From positions 1 through 11,156 of the forward strand of contig URUT01000041.1 in NCBI GenBank assembly GCA_900551105.1: a DNA stretch of 11,156 nt. The letters run 5' to 3'. This DNA comes from an uncultured Mycoplasmatota bacterium (GTDB lineage: Bacteria > Bacillota_I > Bacilli_A > RF39 > UBA660). Positions 1 through 7,994 of the stretch are shown one piece after another (the first letter of the stretch is position 1; every line of letters begins with the position of its first letter). A model generated the notes under the pieces. It was not told the DNA's origin, made no database searches, and saw only the letters and a program-made list of their open reading frames with translations. The position numbers and the translations under genes were made by a program.

Positions 1-1357
1 TTACTGTAAACTTAGATAACTTTCCTCCATTATTATCATTTGGACATATTAAACTAGGTCCTGTGCCACCAGCTTTATATGATGATGCTTGTACTAATCT
101 TTTGGTAGCACTATAATAATTTGAATTTTTTTCAAAACCATAATTTGTACCTAAAGTCCAACTACCAGGATTAAACGTAGCATCAGTTACTACACTCTTA
201 TCATTACACCATATTGTATCTGCAAGCTGACTATCATTAAAACCAGATTGTTTAGAAAGTACATTTGTATACCACTTATTTAAATTAGTTAATATTGTAC
301 TTGCATTAGTATTTGCATGAGCAACAGCATAAGAACTAGCACTAGCTGTACCATACATTAAACCTATATAAGCATTATCATTTCTATTTGAATTAAATAC
401 TGATTTATATGTATCTCCTTCATATCTTGCAAGAGACAAATCATTTCCAGTTACATTACAAGGTGTACTACTAGATGGTGTATTATTAGTACTTGTTAAT
501 CCATTATAATTATATAGAACTAATTTTATTGAACCATCACCTGTTACTCTCACAATTCGCCAGCACATATTGGCATATTCTACAAAGTTATTTGTAACTG
601 CTCCTCTAAAGTAATAACTGGTTCCATAATCATCTTGTGTACTTGCAAGTACTGCTTCAGTATCAGCAGAGATTTCGGCACCAGGTGTTGTTTGTGGTTC
701 ACTTAATGTATTCTTATCTCTTAGCGCTGCTAATAAAGTTCCGTCATTTGCTTCGTACCACCCGTTTGGTGCTGGAACTGGTTCATCTTCAGCATCAACT
801 ATTATTATTATCTTGCCTTGCCAGGTTTTGTTTAGGCCTTCGTCTAAAGTTGTACTGCTATCCATCCATGTTCTTAGGTCGAATTCTTTTGTTTCATTTC
901 CATTTAGTCCGGTTGTTGTTAGTTTGTAACCTTTTCTAGAGCTTTCGATGTCTACTAGGTTTTGGCTTCCTAGTAATAGATTTGAACTAGTTATTGTGCC
1001 TTTAGGGCTTAGATTTATTTTTATAAAATTGTCTTTTAAAAATTCTGTACTAGTGCTTTCTCTGTTTTCATTTTCTATGGTGATTGTTAGTTTTACGTAG
1101 CTATCACAGTTGTTGGTGACACTAAAGGTAAATGGTGTTTGATTTAGGCCATCTTTATCTGAAATTGGGATGGCGTCTTCTAGTAGTATTCTTGATGTTT
1201 GTTCATTTAGTGTAGTGTCTAGACAAGTTCTTGTACCAATTACATTATCATTTGTTTGTTCTTTTCTTAGAAAAAAGTAAGCGTAAGATACTCCAGCAAT
1301 AATTATGATTGTTATAAATATACTAATATAGATTTTTAATTTTTTGTTATCTTTCAT
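1..1357 (-). CDS. Membrane-anchored TasA/camelysin-like surface protein, C-terminus cut off
   Basis: The frame opens with ATG at 1357, preceded by an AAAGGAG site, and stays open for 452 codons to the window edge, so the C-terminus is missing. Residues 9-29 are one hydrophobic segment ending GVSYAYF, which resembles the SipW-type signal of TasA and camelysin (family knowledge; cleavage not shown). Residues about 38-190 look like a beta-rich ectodomain with a TPFTFSVTNNC stretch, the sort seen in TasA-like proteins. After a Pro-rich linker (193-198) a second module starts near 245, with YYFRGAVTNN, MCWRIVRVTGDGSIKLV, a TIWCNDKS motif and a CPN motif. I recall similar modules from surface proteins of uncultured gut Firmicutes but know no named function. 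It is the last visible gene of the pilus operon, 40 bases after the giant prepilin with no terminator between. It has no prepilin cleavage site, so it is probably a separate cell-surface protein. Codon use changes between the two modules. Confidence 0.85.
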   Translation of the reverse strand, partial: MKDNKKLKIYISIFITIIIIAGVSYAYFFLRKEQTNDNVIGTRTCLDTTLNEQTSRILLEDAIPISDKDGLNQTPFTFSVTNNCDSYVKLTITIENENRESTSTEFLKDNFIKINLSPKGTITSSNLLLGSQNLVDIESSRKGYKLTTTGLNGNETKEFDLRTWMDSSTTLDEGLNKTWQGKIIIIVDAEDEPVPAPNGWYEANDGTLLAALRDKNTLSEPQTTPGAEISADTEAVLASTQDDYGTSYYFRGAVTNNFVEYANMCWRIVRVTGDGSIKLVLYNYNGLTSTNNTPSSSTPCNVTGNDLSLARYEGDTYKSVFNSNRNDNAYIGLMYGTASASSYAVAHANTNASTILTNLNKWYTNVLSKQSGFNDSQLADTIWCNDKSVVTDATFNPGSWTLGTNYGFEKNSNYYSATKRLVQASSYKAGGTGPSLICPNDNNGGKLSKFTV

Positions 1358-1397
1358 ATTGACTCCTTTATTATTTAATTATAATAAATTTATTTTC

Positions 1398-4300
1398 TTA
1401 GGACAAGGTATTTATTGTTAAGTTATGGTTTAGAGTATAATTATTTCTATTTAGTCTTTGGCCATTTTCAATATATATTGTTTTAATTCCATAATCGTCT
1501 CCATATATTGCATTGTTTTCAATGGTTTTAATTCCGTCTAGAGTTAGAGTTTCTAGGATTATATTATTATTTATAGAGTAGGATTTGATAGTTGTAATAT
1601 TCTTAGTTAAAGTATATTCTGTTTGATTAAAGTATACTGGGATATTTATTAGAGTGTCTTGATATTTGTTTAGTAAAATACCGTTTAGGGATGAGTAGTT
1701 TTGGTTATTAGTATGTACTATAAATGATGCTATGTTTAGATTTAGTTTAGTATTTATTTGTTCTAGAGAGCTTGGAATATTTATAGTCATTTTAGTATTG
1801 TTATCTGCTACAAAGCCATTTAGACTATCAAATGTTAGATTAGTAGTTCCTTCTTTTATTTGAATGTTTCCACTGATGTTATCAGGTACTAGTAAAAGAT
1901 TATTATCTTTGTATAGGAGATTGTTTTCTACTTGGAAGTTTGGTGATAGATTGGTTAGTTCTTTAAAGTTGGTTCCTCTAAATGGGGTTGTTCCTAGAGT
2001 TTCAAGTGATGAATTTAGTTCAATCTTTTCACTTTTATTGCCATAAAATGCATAAGAGCCAATTGTTTTTAGACTTGCTGGTAGTTTGATAGATTCTATT
2101 GGAGCATTTAAAAATGCGTAGTCTTTAATTTCTTCTAGATTGTCATTTAGTAAAATATTTACTAGAGATGAGTTATTATTAAAGGCATATTCACCAATAA
2201 TTTTTAAGTTTTTACCTAGCGTTATGGTTGTTAAATTTTCATTGTTTGTAAATGCTCGTTTACCTATTTCTTCTAAGTTATCTGGTAGATTTAGAGTTTC
2301 TAGGGATGAATTTGCAAAGGTTGACTCGCCTATTTTGGTTAGATTAGCTGGTAAGTTTATTTTTGATATGTTGGTGTTATAAAATAGATTGTTTCCTAAA
2401 TAGGTTATTTCATCACTTATTAAGATATTAGTTATATTACTTGAGTAATTATTCCATGGTGGTGTGTCATAGTCATAAGTTTCACCACTACCAGTTATTT
2501 CAAGAGTATAGCCATTAGTTTGATCTACATTTTGATTATCATAAATAAAGGCATAAGCGTTATCTCCTACTCTATAGTAGTTTTCATATTTATATTTGGC
2601 ATGAACTATTTCTTTAGTAGTTATACTTTCATTTGGTAGGTCGTATGTGTCTTTGACTGCCCCTTCTTTTAAGGTTACAGTAAATGGTCCATAGTTTGCA
2701 GTTGTTAGTAAATTTATGATGTATGAGTAACCATCAGTTATAGATTTTTCTTTAATTACTGAATTTATTTTAGCGTTATCATTTGATATTTGGAAGTCGT
2801 TTATAGTTAAATCGTTTGGTGATAAGCCACCGCCTTTATCAGTACAAGTTAAAAATATATTTGCGGTAGAATTGTCTAGGATCATATCTGGAACACTAGT
2901 AAATGTACACACTGGAGATGGATTATAGATTATTGCGTAGTAGGTTGTTCCACTATTATATCTATCTATATGAATGGTATCGCCTACACTATATTCTCCG
3001 TATTCACTGTTTGGATAGGTACTCCAGCCTCTTGCTTCTGTACCTGTTTTATAGTCATACGCTGGTAAAATTACGTCACAACCATCTGTTAATGAGAATG
3101 CACTTTCTCGGCAGGTTAAGACATTTTCGGTGGTTTTTCCATATTTGCCACCAGTTAAGTTGATACTAAATGTACTTGTAACGTTTACAGTTATTTCTAT
3201 AGAACCACAGCCAGCTCCTGTTATAGTTATTTTTGTTCTTCCTCTTCTATTACCAGTTATTGTTATGGTGTCAGTAAATTCTTTATTTATTTCACTATTT
3301 TCATTTTCGTTGTAAGTACTTTCTCTTCTTGTGATTCTAGCAACGTTTTCGTTTGATACTCTATAATTTAGATTGCCGGTTGCTGCATAGGTTACTTTAA
3401 TGGTTTTTGTGCCGCCTGTGTCAATACTTATTGTACTTTGGTCTACTTCTAATTTATATACACGGTAGTCTATTTGCGCTAGACGGTTTCCATTATTTTC
3501 TTTTAAATAAATTGATGTTACACCAGTGTTATTATAGCCTTTTTGATATGGAGTTCCTGGAGCTGCATCAAGTTCAGTAGTAGTTACATTATGTCTATTT
3601 AAAGTCATATAACCATAGTATGATTTAGAGTCTCCACAGTTGTTTTTTATTTCAATTTTTGGTTCTGTTACTGATGAGCCAATGTTAGCTAGATAGTAGT
3701 CAGACATTTCTTTATAAAATATGTTTTGCGTATTAGGGTCACATGTTTGCGTATTATTTTGTTGTGTTAGTTTGCCTACATTAGTTCCATAGATGGAAAT
3801 TGTATGACTTGATGTATCGTTATATTTTTGACATACATAATTAACACTACGATTATTTTCTCTTAGAGTAAGGCTTGTTTTATATATTATTGGGATATTA
3901 AATTCTAAGGTGCCTTCTGTTGGACTAGTAATTATAACTTTGGTTGCTTCTTTGTCTTTGATATTATCAGCAATGCCTTCACCATCTGTTGTTGTTAAAG
4001 TAAGAAGACCTCCTTCAATATTACAGTCTAAATAATTATCATTCGATTTACAGCTTAAAGTACTAATATCATCTGCTACAATCTTACTAATGAACTTAGT
4101 TGTATCGGTTCTTTCACCTATAGGTGTTTTTCCTCCATCAAAAAACATAAAATTCGGTGTAGTCTTTTCTAATTTAATATTTGTTACATGAATTTGTTTA
4201 GTTATTTGACCACACTTTTCCCCAGTAATTGTTAGAGTTACCTCACCTACCTCATAACCTTTTAAGTAAATGATATTTTCATTTGTAAGTTCTAATGAGG

Positions 4301-5465
4301 TATAAAAATTTTTATTATCTTTAGAGATTTTAAGAGGTGTTTTACCACTAGCTGATGTTACTTTTACAGTCAGTTTGCCAGTTTGCCCGTATGATAAATT
4401 TAGTTTTTCTGATGTATCTCCTACAATTATATTGGTTATATCATTTACAAATTTTAGATCATAAATTATTTTGTCAATAGTTTTACTTAAGCCTGCGTTG
4501 TTTTCTTCTATTTTTAAGCTTGCTAATCCTGGAGTATTTCCGCTACTTAGATATAAAATATTTTGATTTATTGTGGCACTTAAGCCATCCCCAGTATATG
4601 ATAAATTAAATGTACCTGCATTTTCTTCATTAATTTTAAGTCTTTCATTACTTAGTACAGGCATACAAGTTTCAAAGTTTTCACTATCGTTTGCATCGGT
4701 TATTTGAAAAACTACTTTTTTTACGTTTATTGTGTGATTTTTAGTTAAAGTAATATATTCAGCATTTTCTTTGTATTTTCCGGTTACGGTCACATAGTGA
4801 CTTTCAGTGAAATCAGGTGTTATATTTTTATTTTGAATTATTATTAATTTTTTATTTTCGATTTTACAAGTAAAACTATCTGTGTTGCTCTTGCATGTGT
4901 AAGTCATGTCTTTATTAGAACTAATTGTAGCTTCGATATTTTGGTTATTTTCTTTATTCCAATAAAAATTACTGAAACTTGGAAATACATCAAGATATAC
5001 ATCACCATATACTGCTGGGCATGAATAATTTTTATCTTCTTCACTATAATATTTAGCAATAATATGGATAGTTTTTGGGTCGTAACAAAGAAGAACTTTC
5101 CCCTTTATTTTTTCACTTGTTACAGGATTGGAAATGTAATTAACATTATTTTTTTTAGTATCATTTTTTAAGTATCCATATGAAACAAGATTTTCAATAG
5201 TTAAAAGACAGTCTTTATATATTTCACTTTGATCACCAATATGATCGTTGCTTTCTAAATTACTAGTACATTTTTGATATAGATTAATATTATCATTGCC
5301 ATATTTTTCTGCAGATGATGTTATTGTACTTATCTTAGCATTTAGTAAACTTTCTTTTGTGTTTTTAGAGACATTTGCTACTGAGGGAATAACAATTATC
5401 ATTATAACGCCTAAAATTGCAATAACAGCAATAAGTTCTACCATTGTAAAGCCTTTTTGTTTCAT
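1398..5465 (-). CDS. Giant prepilin with Ig-like domains and BspA-type leucine-rich repeats
   Basis: A 1355-residue protein begins with a textbook class III prepilin signal: MKQKG, cleavage before Phe6, Glu10 at mature position +5, and a hydrophobic helix to about residue 30. Residues about 35-150 resemble a small pseudopilin head with four Cys (66, 86, 127, 149). Residues about 160-760 are beta-rich Ig-like repeats, several ending in a TITG..CG motif (413-419, 747-754); 676-764 looks like a Big_2 domain. Residues 765-848 resemble a Listeria-Bacteroides (InlB B-type) repeat, with GWST and YSVGDTI. After another Ig-like segment (850-950), residues about 1010-1165 are BspA-type LRRs with an I..YAF..N..L..I.LP..L..I pattern, with a degenerate continuation to about 1330. 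Ordinary pilins are 130-200 residues, so this should be a minor, probably tip-located adhesin-like subunit (inference). Its start has a GGAG site and lies 14 bases after the preceding prepilin gene. Signal and LRR assignments are firm; Ig domain boundaries are rough. Confidence 0.92.
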   Translation of the reverse strand: MKQKGFTMVELIAVIAILGVIMIIVIPSVANVSKNTKESLLNAKISTITSSAEKYGNDNINLYQKCTSNLESNDHIGDQSEIYKDCLLTIENLVSYGYLKNDTKKNNVNYISNPVTSEKIKGKVLLCYDPKTIHIIAKYYSEEDKNYSCPAVYGDVYLDVFPSFSNFYWNKENNQNIEATISSNKDMTYTCKSNTDSFTCKIENKKLIIIQNKNITPDFTESHYVTVTGKYKENAEYITLTKNHTINVKKVVFQITDANDSENFETCMPVLSNERLKINEENAGTFNLSYTGDGLSATINQNILYLSSGNTPGLASLKIEENNAGLSKTIDKIIYDLKFVNDITNIIVGDTSEKLNLSYGQTGKLTVKVTSASGKTPLKISKDNKNFYTSLELTNENIIYLKGYEVGEVTLTITGEKCGQITKQIHVTNIKLEKTTPNFMFFDGGKTPIGERTDTTKFISKIVADDISTLSCKSNDNYLDCNIEGGLLTLTTTDGEGIADNIKDKEATKVIITSPTEGTLEFNIPIIYKTSLTLRENNRSVNYVCQKYNDTSSHTISIYGTNVGKLTQQNNTQTCDPNTQNIFYKEMSDYYLANIGSSVTEPKIEIKNNCGDSKSYYGYMTLNRHNVTTTELDAAPGTPYQKGYNNTGVTSIYLKENNGNRLAQIDYRVYKLEVDQSTISIDTGGTKTIKVTYAATGNLNYRVSNENVARITRRESTYNENENSEINKEFTDTITITGNRRGRTKITITGAGCGSIEITVNVTSTFSINLTGGKYGKTTENVLTCRESAFSLTDGCDVILPAYDYKTGTEARGWSTYPNSEYGEYSVGDTIHIDRYNSGTTYYAIIYNPSPVCTFTSVPDMILDNSTANIFLTCTDKGGGLSPNDLTINDFQISNDNAKINSVIKEKSITDGYSYIINLLTTANYGPFTVTLKEGAVKDTYDLPNESITTKEIVHAKYKYENYYRVGDNAYAFIYDNQNVDQTNGYTLEITGSGETYDYDTPPWNNYSSNITNILISDEITYLGNNLFYNTNISKINLPANLTKIGESTFANSSLETLNLPDNLEEIGKRAFTNNENLTTITLGKNLKIIGEYAFNNNSSLVNILLNDNLEEIKDYAFLNAPIESIKLPASLKTIGSYAFYGNKSEKIELNSSLETLGTTPFRGTNFKELTNLSPNFQVENNLLYKDNNLLLVPDNISGNIQIKEGTTNLTFDSLNGFVADNNTKMTINIPSSLEQINTKLNLNIASFIVHTNNQNYSSLNGILLNKYQDTLINIPVYFNQTEYTLTKNITTIKSYSINNNIILETLTLDGIKTIENNAIYGDDYGIKTIYIENGQRLNRNNYTLNHNLTINTLS
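1986..2438 (-). repeat. LRR-coding repeats within the giant prepilin gene
   Basis: This segment encodes residues about 1010-1160 of the giant prepilin as successive units of roughly 20-24 residues built on the pattern L..I.LP.NL..IG..AF.N. Examples are INLPANLTKIGESTF, LNLPDNLEEIGKRAF, ITLGKNLKIIGEYAF and IKLPASLKTIGSYAF. This is the BspA-like (LRR_5) type. The units are similar in protein but clearly diverged in DNA, so this is an old amplification rather than a fresh tandem duplication. Confidence 0.85.
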
Positions 5466-5479
5466 ATCAATACTCCTTT

Positions 5480-6034
5480 CTAATTAGTTTTAAAATAAAT
5501 ATTTACGGAATAATCTTCACCAGTTTTAGATTTCAGATTTATTTTTATTTTGTTTAAAACGTGTGATGAGGTTCCATTGTTGTTTTCTTCAGTGAACTTG
5601 GTTAGATTTATTAAGTTGCTTTTATCTAGAATTATTCCATCAGGTAATTTTCTTGCTATATTACTGCTTCGCTCTTCACTTGTTAAATCTTCATCCTCAA
5701 CGTAACCATACTTAATATATGTGTAATCTTCACCGAATGAAATTTTTTTAATAATTTGTTTATTTAATTTAGTTTCTCTTACTTCGTTGTAAGTAATTGT
5801 GACCTCGTTTTTACTATCGTTTATTGAAGCACTAGCTACTCCATAATTAAGTATATCTTTTCCTATTGCATCAGTTAGGATTGTGTTTAGGACATCATAG
5901 TCAACTTCTTGTTTGCTTTTTCTATATAAGTCATTTACATTTATTAGCAGTTTGGTTATAAATATTAGGATAATTGATACTAGTACAATGCTTACGATTA
6001 TTTCAACCAAAGTCATTCCTTTTTGATTTTTCAT
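5480..6034 (-). CDS. Minor prepilin (ComGF/PilW-like size)
   Basis: A 184-residue protein starts MKNQKG with cleavage before Met7, then TLVEIIVSIVLV, with Glu11 at +5 of the mature protein. This is a full class III prepilin motif with a hydrophobic helix to about residue 30. The rest is a soluble domain without Cys and with alternating beta-like stretches (for example 76-83 and 100-110); I recognise no named domain. The size fits minor pilins such as PilW or ComGF, but sequence alone does not choose between them. Its ATG overlaps the stop of the preceding prepilin gene as ATGA, so the two are probably translationally coupled; an AGGAG site lies just upstream, inside that gene. It ends 14 bases before the giant prepilin. 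Likely role: minor subunit in pilus initiation or tip complex (inference). Confidence 0.9.
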   Translation of the reverse strand: MKNQKGMTLVEIIVSIVLVSIILIFITKLLINVNDLYRKSKQEVDYDVLNTILTDAIGKDILNYGVASASINDSKNEVTITYNEVRETKLNKQIIKKISFGEDYTYIKYGYVEDEDLTSEERSSNIARKLPDGIILDKSNLINLTKFTEENNNGTSSHVLNKIKINLKSKTGEDYSVNIYFKTN

Positions 6035-6546
6035 TTGGATTCTCCTATTTTAATTGATGCATATTCATATATTGTTGGCGTTTTTCCTAGAGAGTTTTCA
6101 TTTTCATACATTACTATTAGTCTATATATTGTTTGGCCTTTTTCGGTTGTTGCATCTAATTTATTTAAGTAATTTTGAGTTGTTGCTTCTAAGCTACTAA
6201 AATTGTTTTTGCCGATTGAGGCAGGATTCCAGTTAGTTATATATATTGAATTAATATGCATTTGGTTAATTAATTCTTTCATGTAGTTATCAGTAAATCT
6301 TTCTAAACATTGATCTTTTCCTTGGCAAATAGTTATTATGGTTTCTGTTTCGATGTTAGTGTTAATTTCTAACAGGTAATCTTTAACTAAGGTTGTTTTA
6401 TAGATGTATTCTGTATTGTCATAATGTGATTTTTTTTGAACTGATGTTATAACATTCATGTATCCTCCATAAAGCATAATAAGTAAAACACATAAGACTA
6501 AAATTACAACAATAGTTTCTATTAGTACAAAACCTTTTTTATTCAT
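6031..6546 (-). CDS. Minor prepilin
   Basis: A 171-residue protein starts MNKKG, cleavage before Phe6, then VLIETIVVILVLCVLL, with Glu10 at the +5 position: a class III prepilin signal. The helix continues to about residue 27 and includes Cys19 inside the membrane segment. The soluble part has two Cys (74 and 80, in ICQGKDQC) that could form a small disulfide loop. No named domain is visible. The ATG is set by a strong GGAGG site 8 bases upstream. It follows the carbohydrate-binding-like prepilin by 13 bases and overlaps the next prepilin gene by 4. The clustering of several different minor prepilins fits a tip complex like those in type IV pili and competence pseudopili (family knowledge); the specific role is unknown. 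Confidence 0.9.
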   Translation of the reverse strand: MNKKGFVLIETIVVILVLCVLLIMLYGGYMNVITSVQKKSHYDNTEYIYKTTLVKDYLLEINTNIETETIITICQGKDQCLERFTDNYMKELINQMHINSIYITNWNPASIGKNNFSSLEATTQNYLNKLDATTEKGQTIYRLIVMYENENSLGKTPTIYEYASIKIGESK

Positions 6547-6559
6547 GTGGCTTACCTCC

Positions 6560-7468
6560 TTATTGGGACCATTTAATGTTACAGGTAGTATCTTTTGTAA
6601 GTTCTTTTACTGTTAAGATGTATGGACTATTTGTTTGAGTAGTGTCTTTTTTATTTAGTTCATATTCTACGTCTTTTCCACTAGCTTCTTTGCATGTGAC
6701 TTTGGCATTTGGATAAGCAGCATATGGTGTAATAGTAAATTCTAATTGGTCTTCTTTAATAAAATTTTTAGATGCGTAAGAGACTGTCCCTTCAAAGTAA
6801 GATATATTTTTATCTACCCATTCTTTAGATGGGATGTTATTTTCGTAGGTATAAGATAAATCTAATAGCATTATTTTAGTGATGTATGGTCTTGTAGAAA
6901 GGTAGGTTTTGCCTATTTGAGCATAGGATAATGCATCAGGATTTTGAATTTTAAAAACTTTGCTTACTCGCTCCCAGGTTGGAAGATTACTGCTTGTATC
7001 AAGTGCTATATTATTGTTTTGACTCACCATGATATTTAGTAGGTTACTTGCTCCATCTCCATAAACTTCCGCACTTAAATAATAAGTATCATTGTTTTTG
7101 AAATTTATTGCTTGGTTTAAATATCCAGTTCCACTATTTTTTACAAGGCATTGTTGTCCAAAGTCAGCTTGTTGAAAATTAGCAGTACCAACTAAAGGCC
7201 AGTCTTTAAATGAGCCTTCTTCATAAGCAAACGTGCCATTTTTTATTAGGTTAGTTAACATTACGCCGCCATCAATATTTGAGTATGATGAATATACAGT
7301 TATTCTATGGTTTCCAGTATTAATTCTATCTAATACATCATTATTATATCTTTCTAAAATTGTTTTGTTAGCAATATAAGCTCCTAAAAGGGCGGTTAGG
7401 ATTGCTATAAATGCAAGAAAAAAAGTATAGATTAAAGATGTTGCTATAAACCCACTATTATTTTTCAC
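6560..7468 (-). CDS. Atypical prepilin-like protein with carbohydrate-binding-like ectodomain
   Basis: A 302-residue protein starts from GTG at 7468, supported by a GGGTGAT ribosome-binding site 4 bases upstream and by its N-terminal motif. The N-terminus reads MKNNSG then FIATSLIYTFFLAF, with a hydrophobic helix to about residue 33. It looks like a prepilin (Gly6 before Phe7), but the usual Glu at mature +5 is replaced by Ser11, as in some non-canonical minor pseudopilins. Residues about 72-210 start NLIKNGTF and contain a KDWPLVG stretch, a YYLSAEVYGDG strand and a TWERVSKVFKI strand. That order is typical of CBM_4_9/galactose-binding-like jelly-roll modules (inference from pattern). Residues 220-302 form a further small beta domain with two Cys (259, 296). 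It is separated from the upstream pilin by 62 bases holding a weak terminator and a possible promoter. It may be a sugar-binding minor subunit; whether PilD cleaves it is uncertain. Confidence 0.85.
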   Translation of the reverse strand: MKNNSGFIATSLIYTFFLAFIAILTALLGAYIANKTILERYNNDVLDRINTGNHRITVYSSYSNIDGGVMLTNLIKNGTFAYEEGSFKDWPLVGTANFQQADFGQQCLVKNSGTGYLNQAINFKNNDTYYLSAEVYGDGASNLLNIMVSQNNNIALDTSSNLPTWERVSKVFKIQNPDALSYAQIGKTYLSTRPYITKIMLLDLSYTYENNIPSKEWVDKNISYFEGTVSYASKNFIKEDQLEFTITPYAAYPNAKVTCKEASGKDVEYELNKKDTTQTNSPYILTVKELTKDTTCNIKWSQ

Positions 7469-7490
7469 TCTATCACCCTACTATGCTTTT

Positions 7491-7499
7491 AGTATATCA
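7491..7499 (-). promoter_or_regulatory. Possible internal promoter (extended -10)
   Basis: On the minus strand the sequence TGATATACT gives a TATACT box with the TGn extension, 23 bases upstream of the GTG start of the carbohydrate-binding-like prepilin. The -35 position 17 bases upstream is only a T run, so any activity would rest on the extended -10. It would allow separate expression of the minor prepilins after the weak terminator. AT-rich sequence makes chance matches common. Confidence 0.3.
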
Positions 7500-7511
7500 T
7501 TTTTTTTGAAT

Positions 7512-7532
7512 AAAAAAAAGACTAAATGTCTT
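7512..7532 (-). terminator. Weak intrinsic terminator after the main pilin
   Basis: Read on the minus strand, AAGAC, a 5-base loop ATTTA and GTCTT form a short stem directly followed by eight T. The 5' arm overlaps the TAA stop of the ComGC-like pilin gene. The stem is only five pairs, so it probably leaks. In this position it would give more pilin transcript than downstream minor-pilin transcript, as expected for a filament with one abundant subunit (inference). Confidence 0.45.
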
Positions 7533-7989
7533 AGCACTCGCCAGCATTTAAATCTAATTTTGCGGTTGCAGTTTTATATTTAGCACTTAGTGTTATATTG
7601 ATATTTAAACAGTCTAAGCATTTATTTTTATCTGTCGGATTAGGAACATCACAATTTTCTCCTTCTAGAGTTTCTTTTTTTAAATCACCACTGGTAAGTA
7701 AAGTCTTAATGTTAATAGTAAAGTGATATTTACAGTCATCTTCACTTTTACATACGCAGTTTTCATTTTGGTTATTTATGTCACATAATCCATAGTGACT
7801 TTTTAGTAAGTTACTGTTACTTTGTACGTATGAGACTGCAGCTGTTTCAATTGTGTTAATTTTAGCCTCTAATGCTTTTTCATTCATTTTATCCCTAATT
7901 TTATAAATACCTGGTATGGCAATTGCCATAATAATTCCTAGTAAAACAATTACTGCTAAGAGTTCTACTAAAGTAAAGCCTTTTTTCAT
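7531..7989 (-). CDS. ComGC-like type IV (pseudo)pilin, likely major subunit
   Basis: A 152-residue protein with a classical class III signal: MKKG, cleavage before Phe5, then TLVELLAVIVLLGIIMAIAIP, with Glu9 at mature +5 and the usual Pro in the helix. Size and N-terminus match ComGC and type II-type major pseudopilins. The soluble head is unusually Cys-rich: eight Cys (69, 78, 80, 86, 113, 124, 127, 152), the last being the C-terminal residue, suggesting up to four disulfides outside the cell. The ATG follows a GGGGTGA site that overlaps the stop of the prepilin peptidase gene; the intergenic gap is 5 bases. Position directly after pilC and pilD, and a weak terminator behind it, support the role of main filament subunit. 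It could serve DNA uptake or adhesion; the sequence does not decide. Confidence 0.92.
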   Translation of the reverse strand: MKKGFTLVELLAVIVLLGIIMAIAIPGIYKIRDKMNEKALEAKINTIETAAVSYVQSNSNLLKSHYGLCDINNQNENCVCKSEDDCKYHFTINIKTLLTSGDLKKETLEGENCDVPNPTDKNKCLDCLNINITLSAKYKTATAKLDLNAGEC

Positions 7990-7994
7990 TTATT

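Noticed and set aside
637..939. 100-residue plus-strand frame
   Set aside because: It lies wholly inside the well-supported minus-strand surface protein gene, has a low-complexity Leu/His/Arg-rich product and no ribosome site. It is an antisense shadow.
1864..3315. Several 60-86-residue plus-strand frames opposite the giant prepilin gene
   Set aside because: They run antisense to a continuous coding frame with clear LRR and Ig-like domains, and have no ribosome sites or recognisable products.
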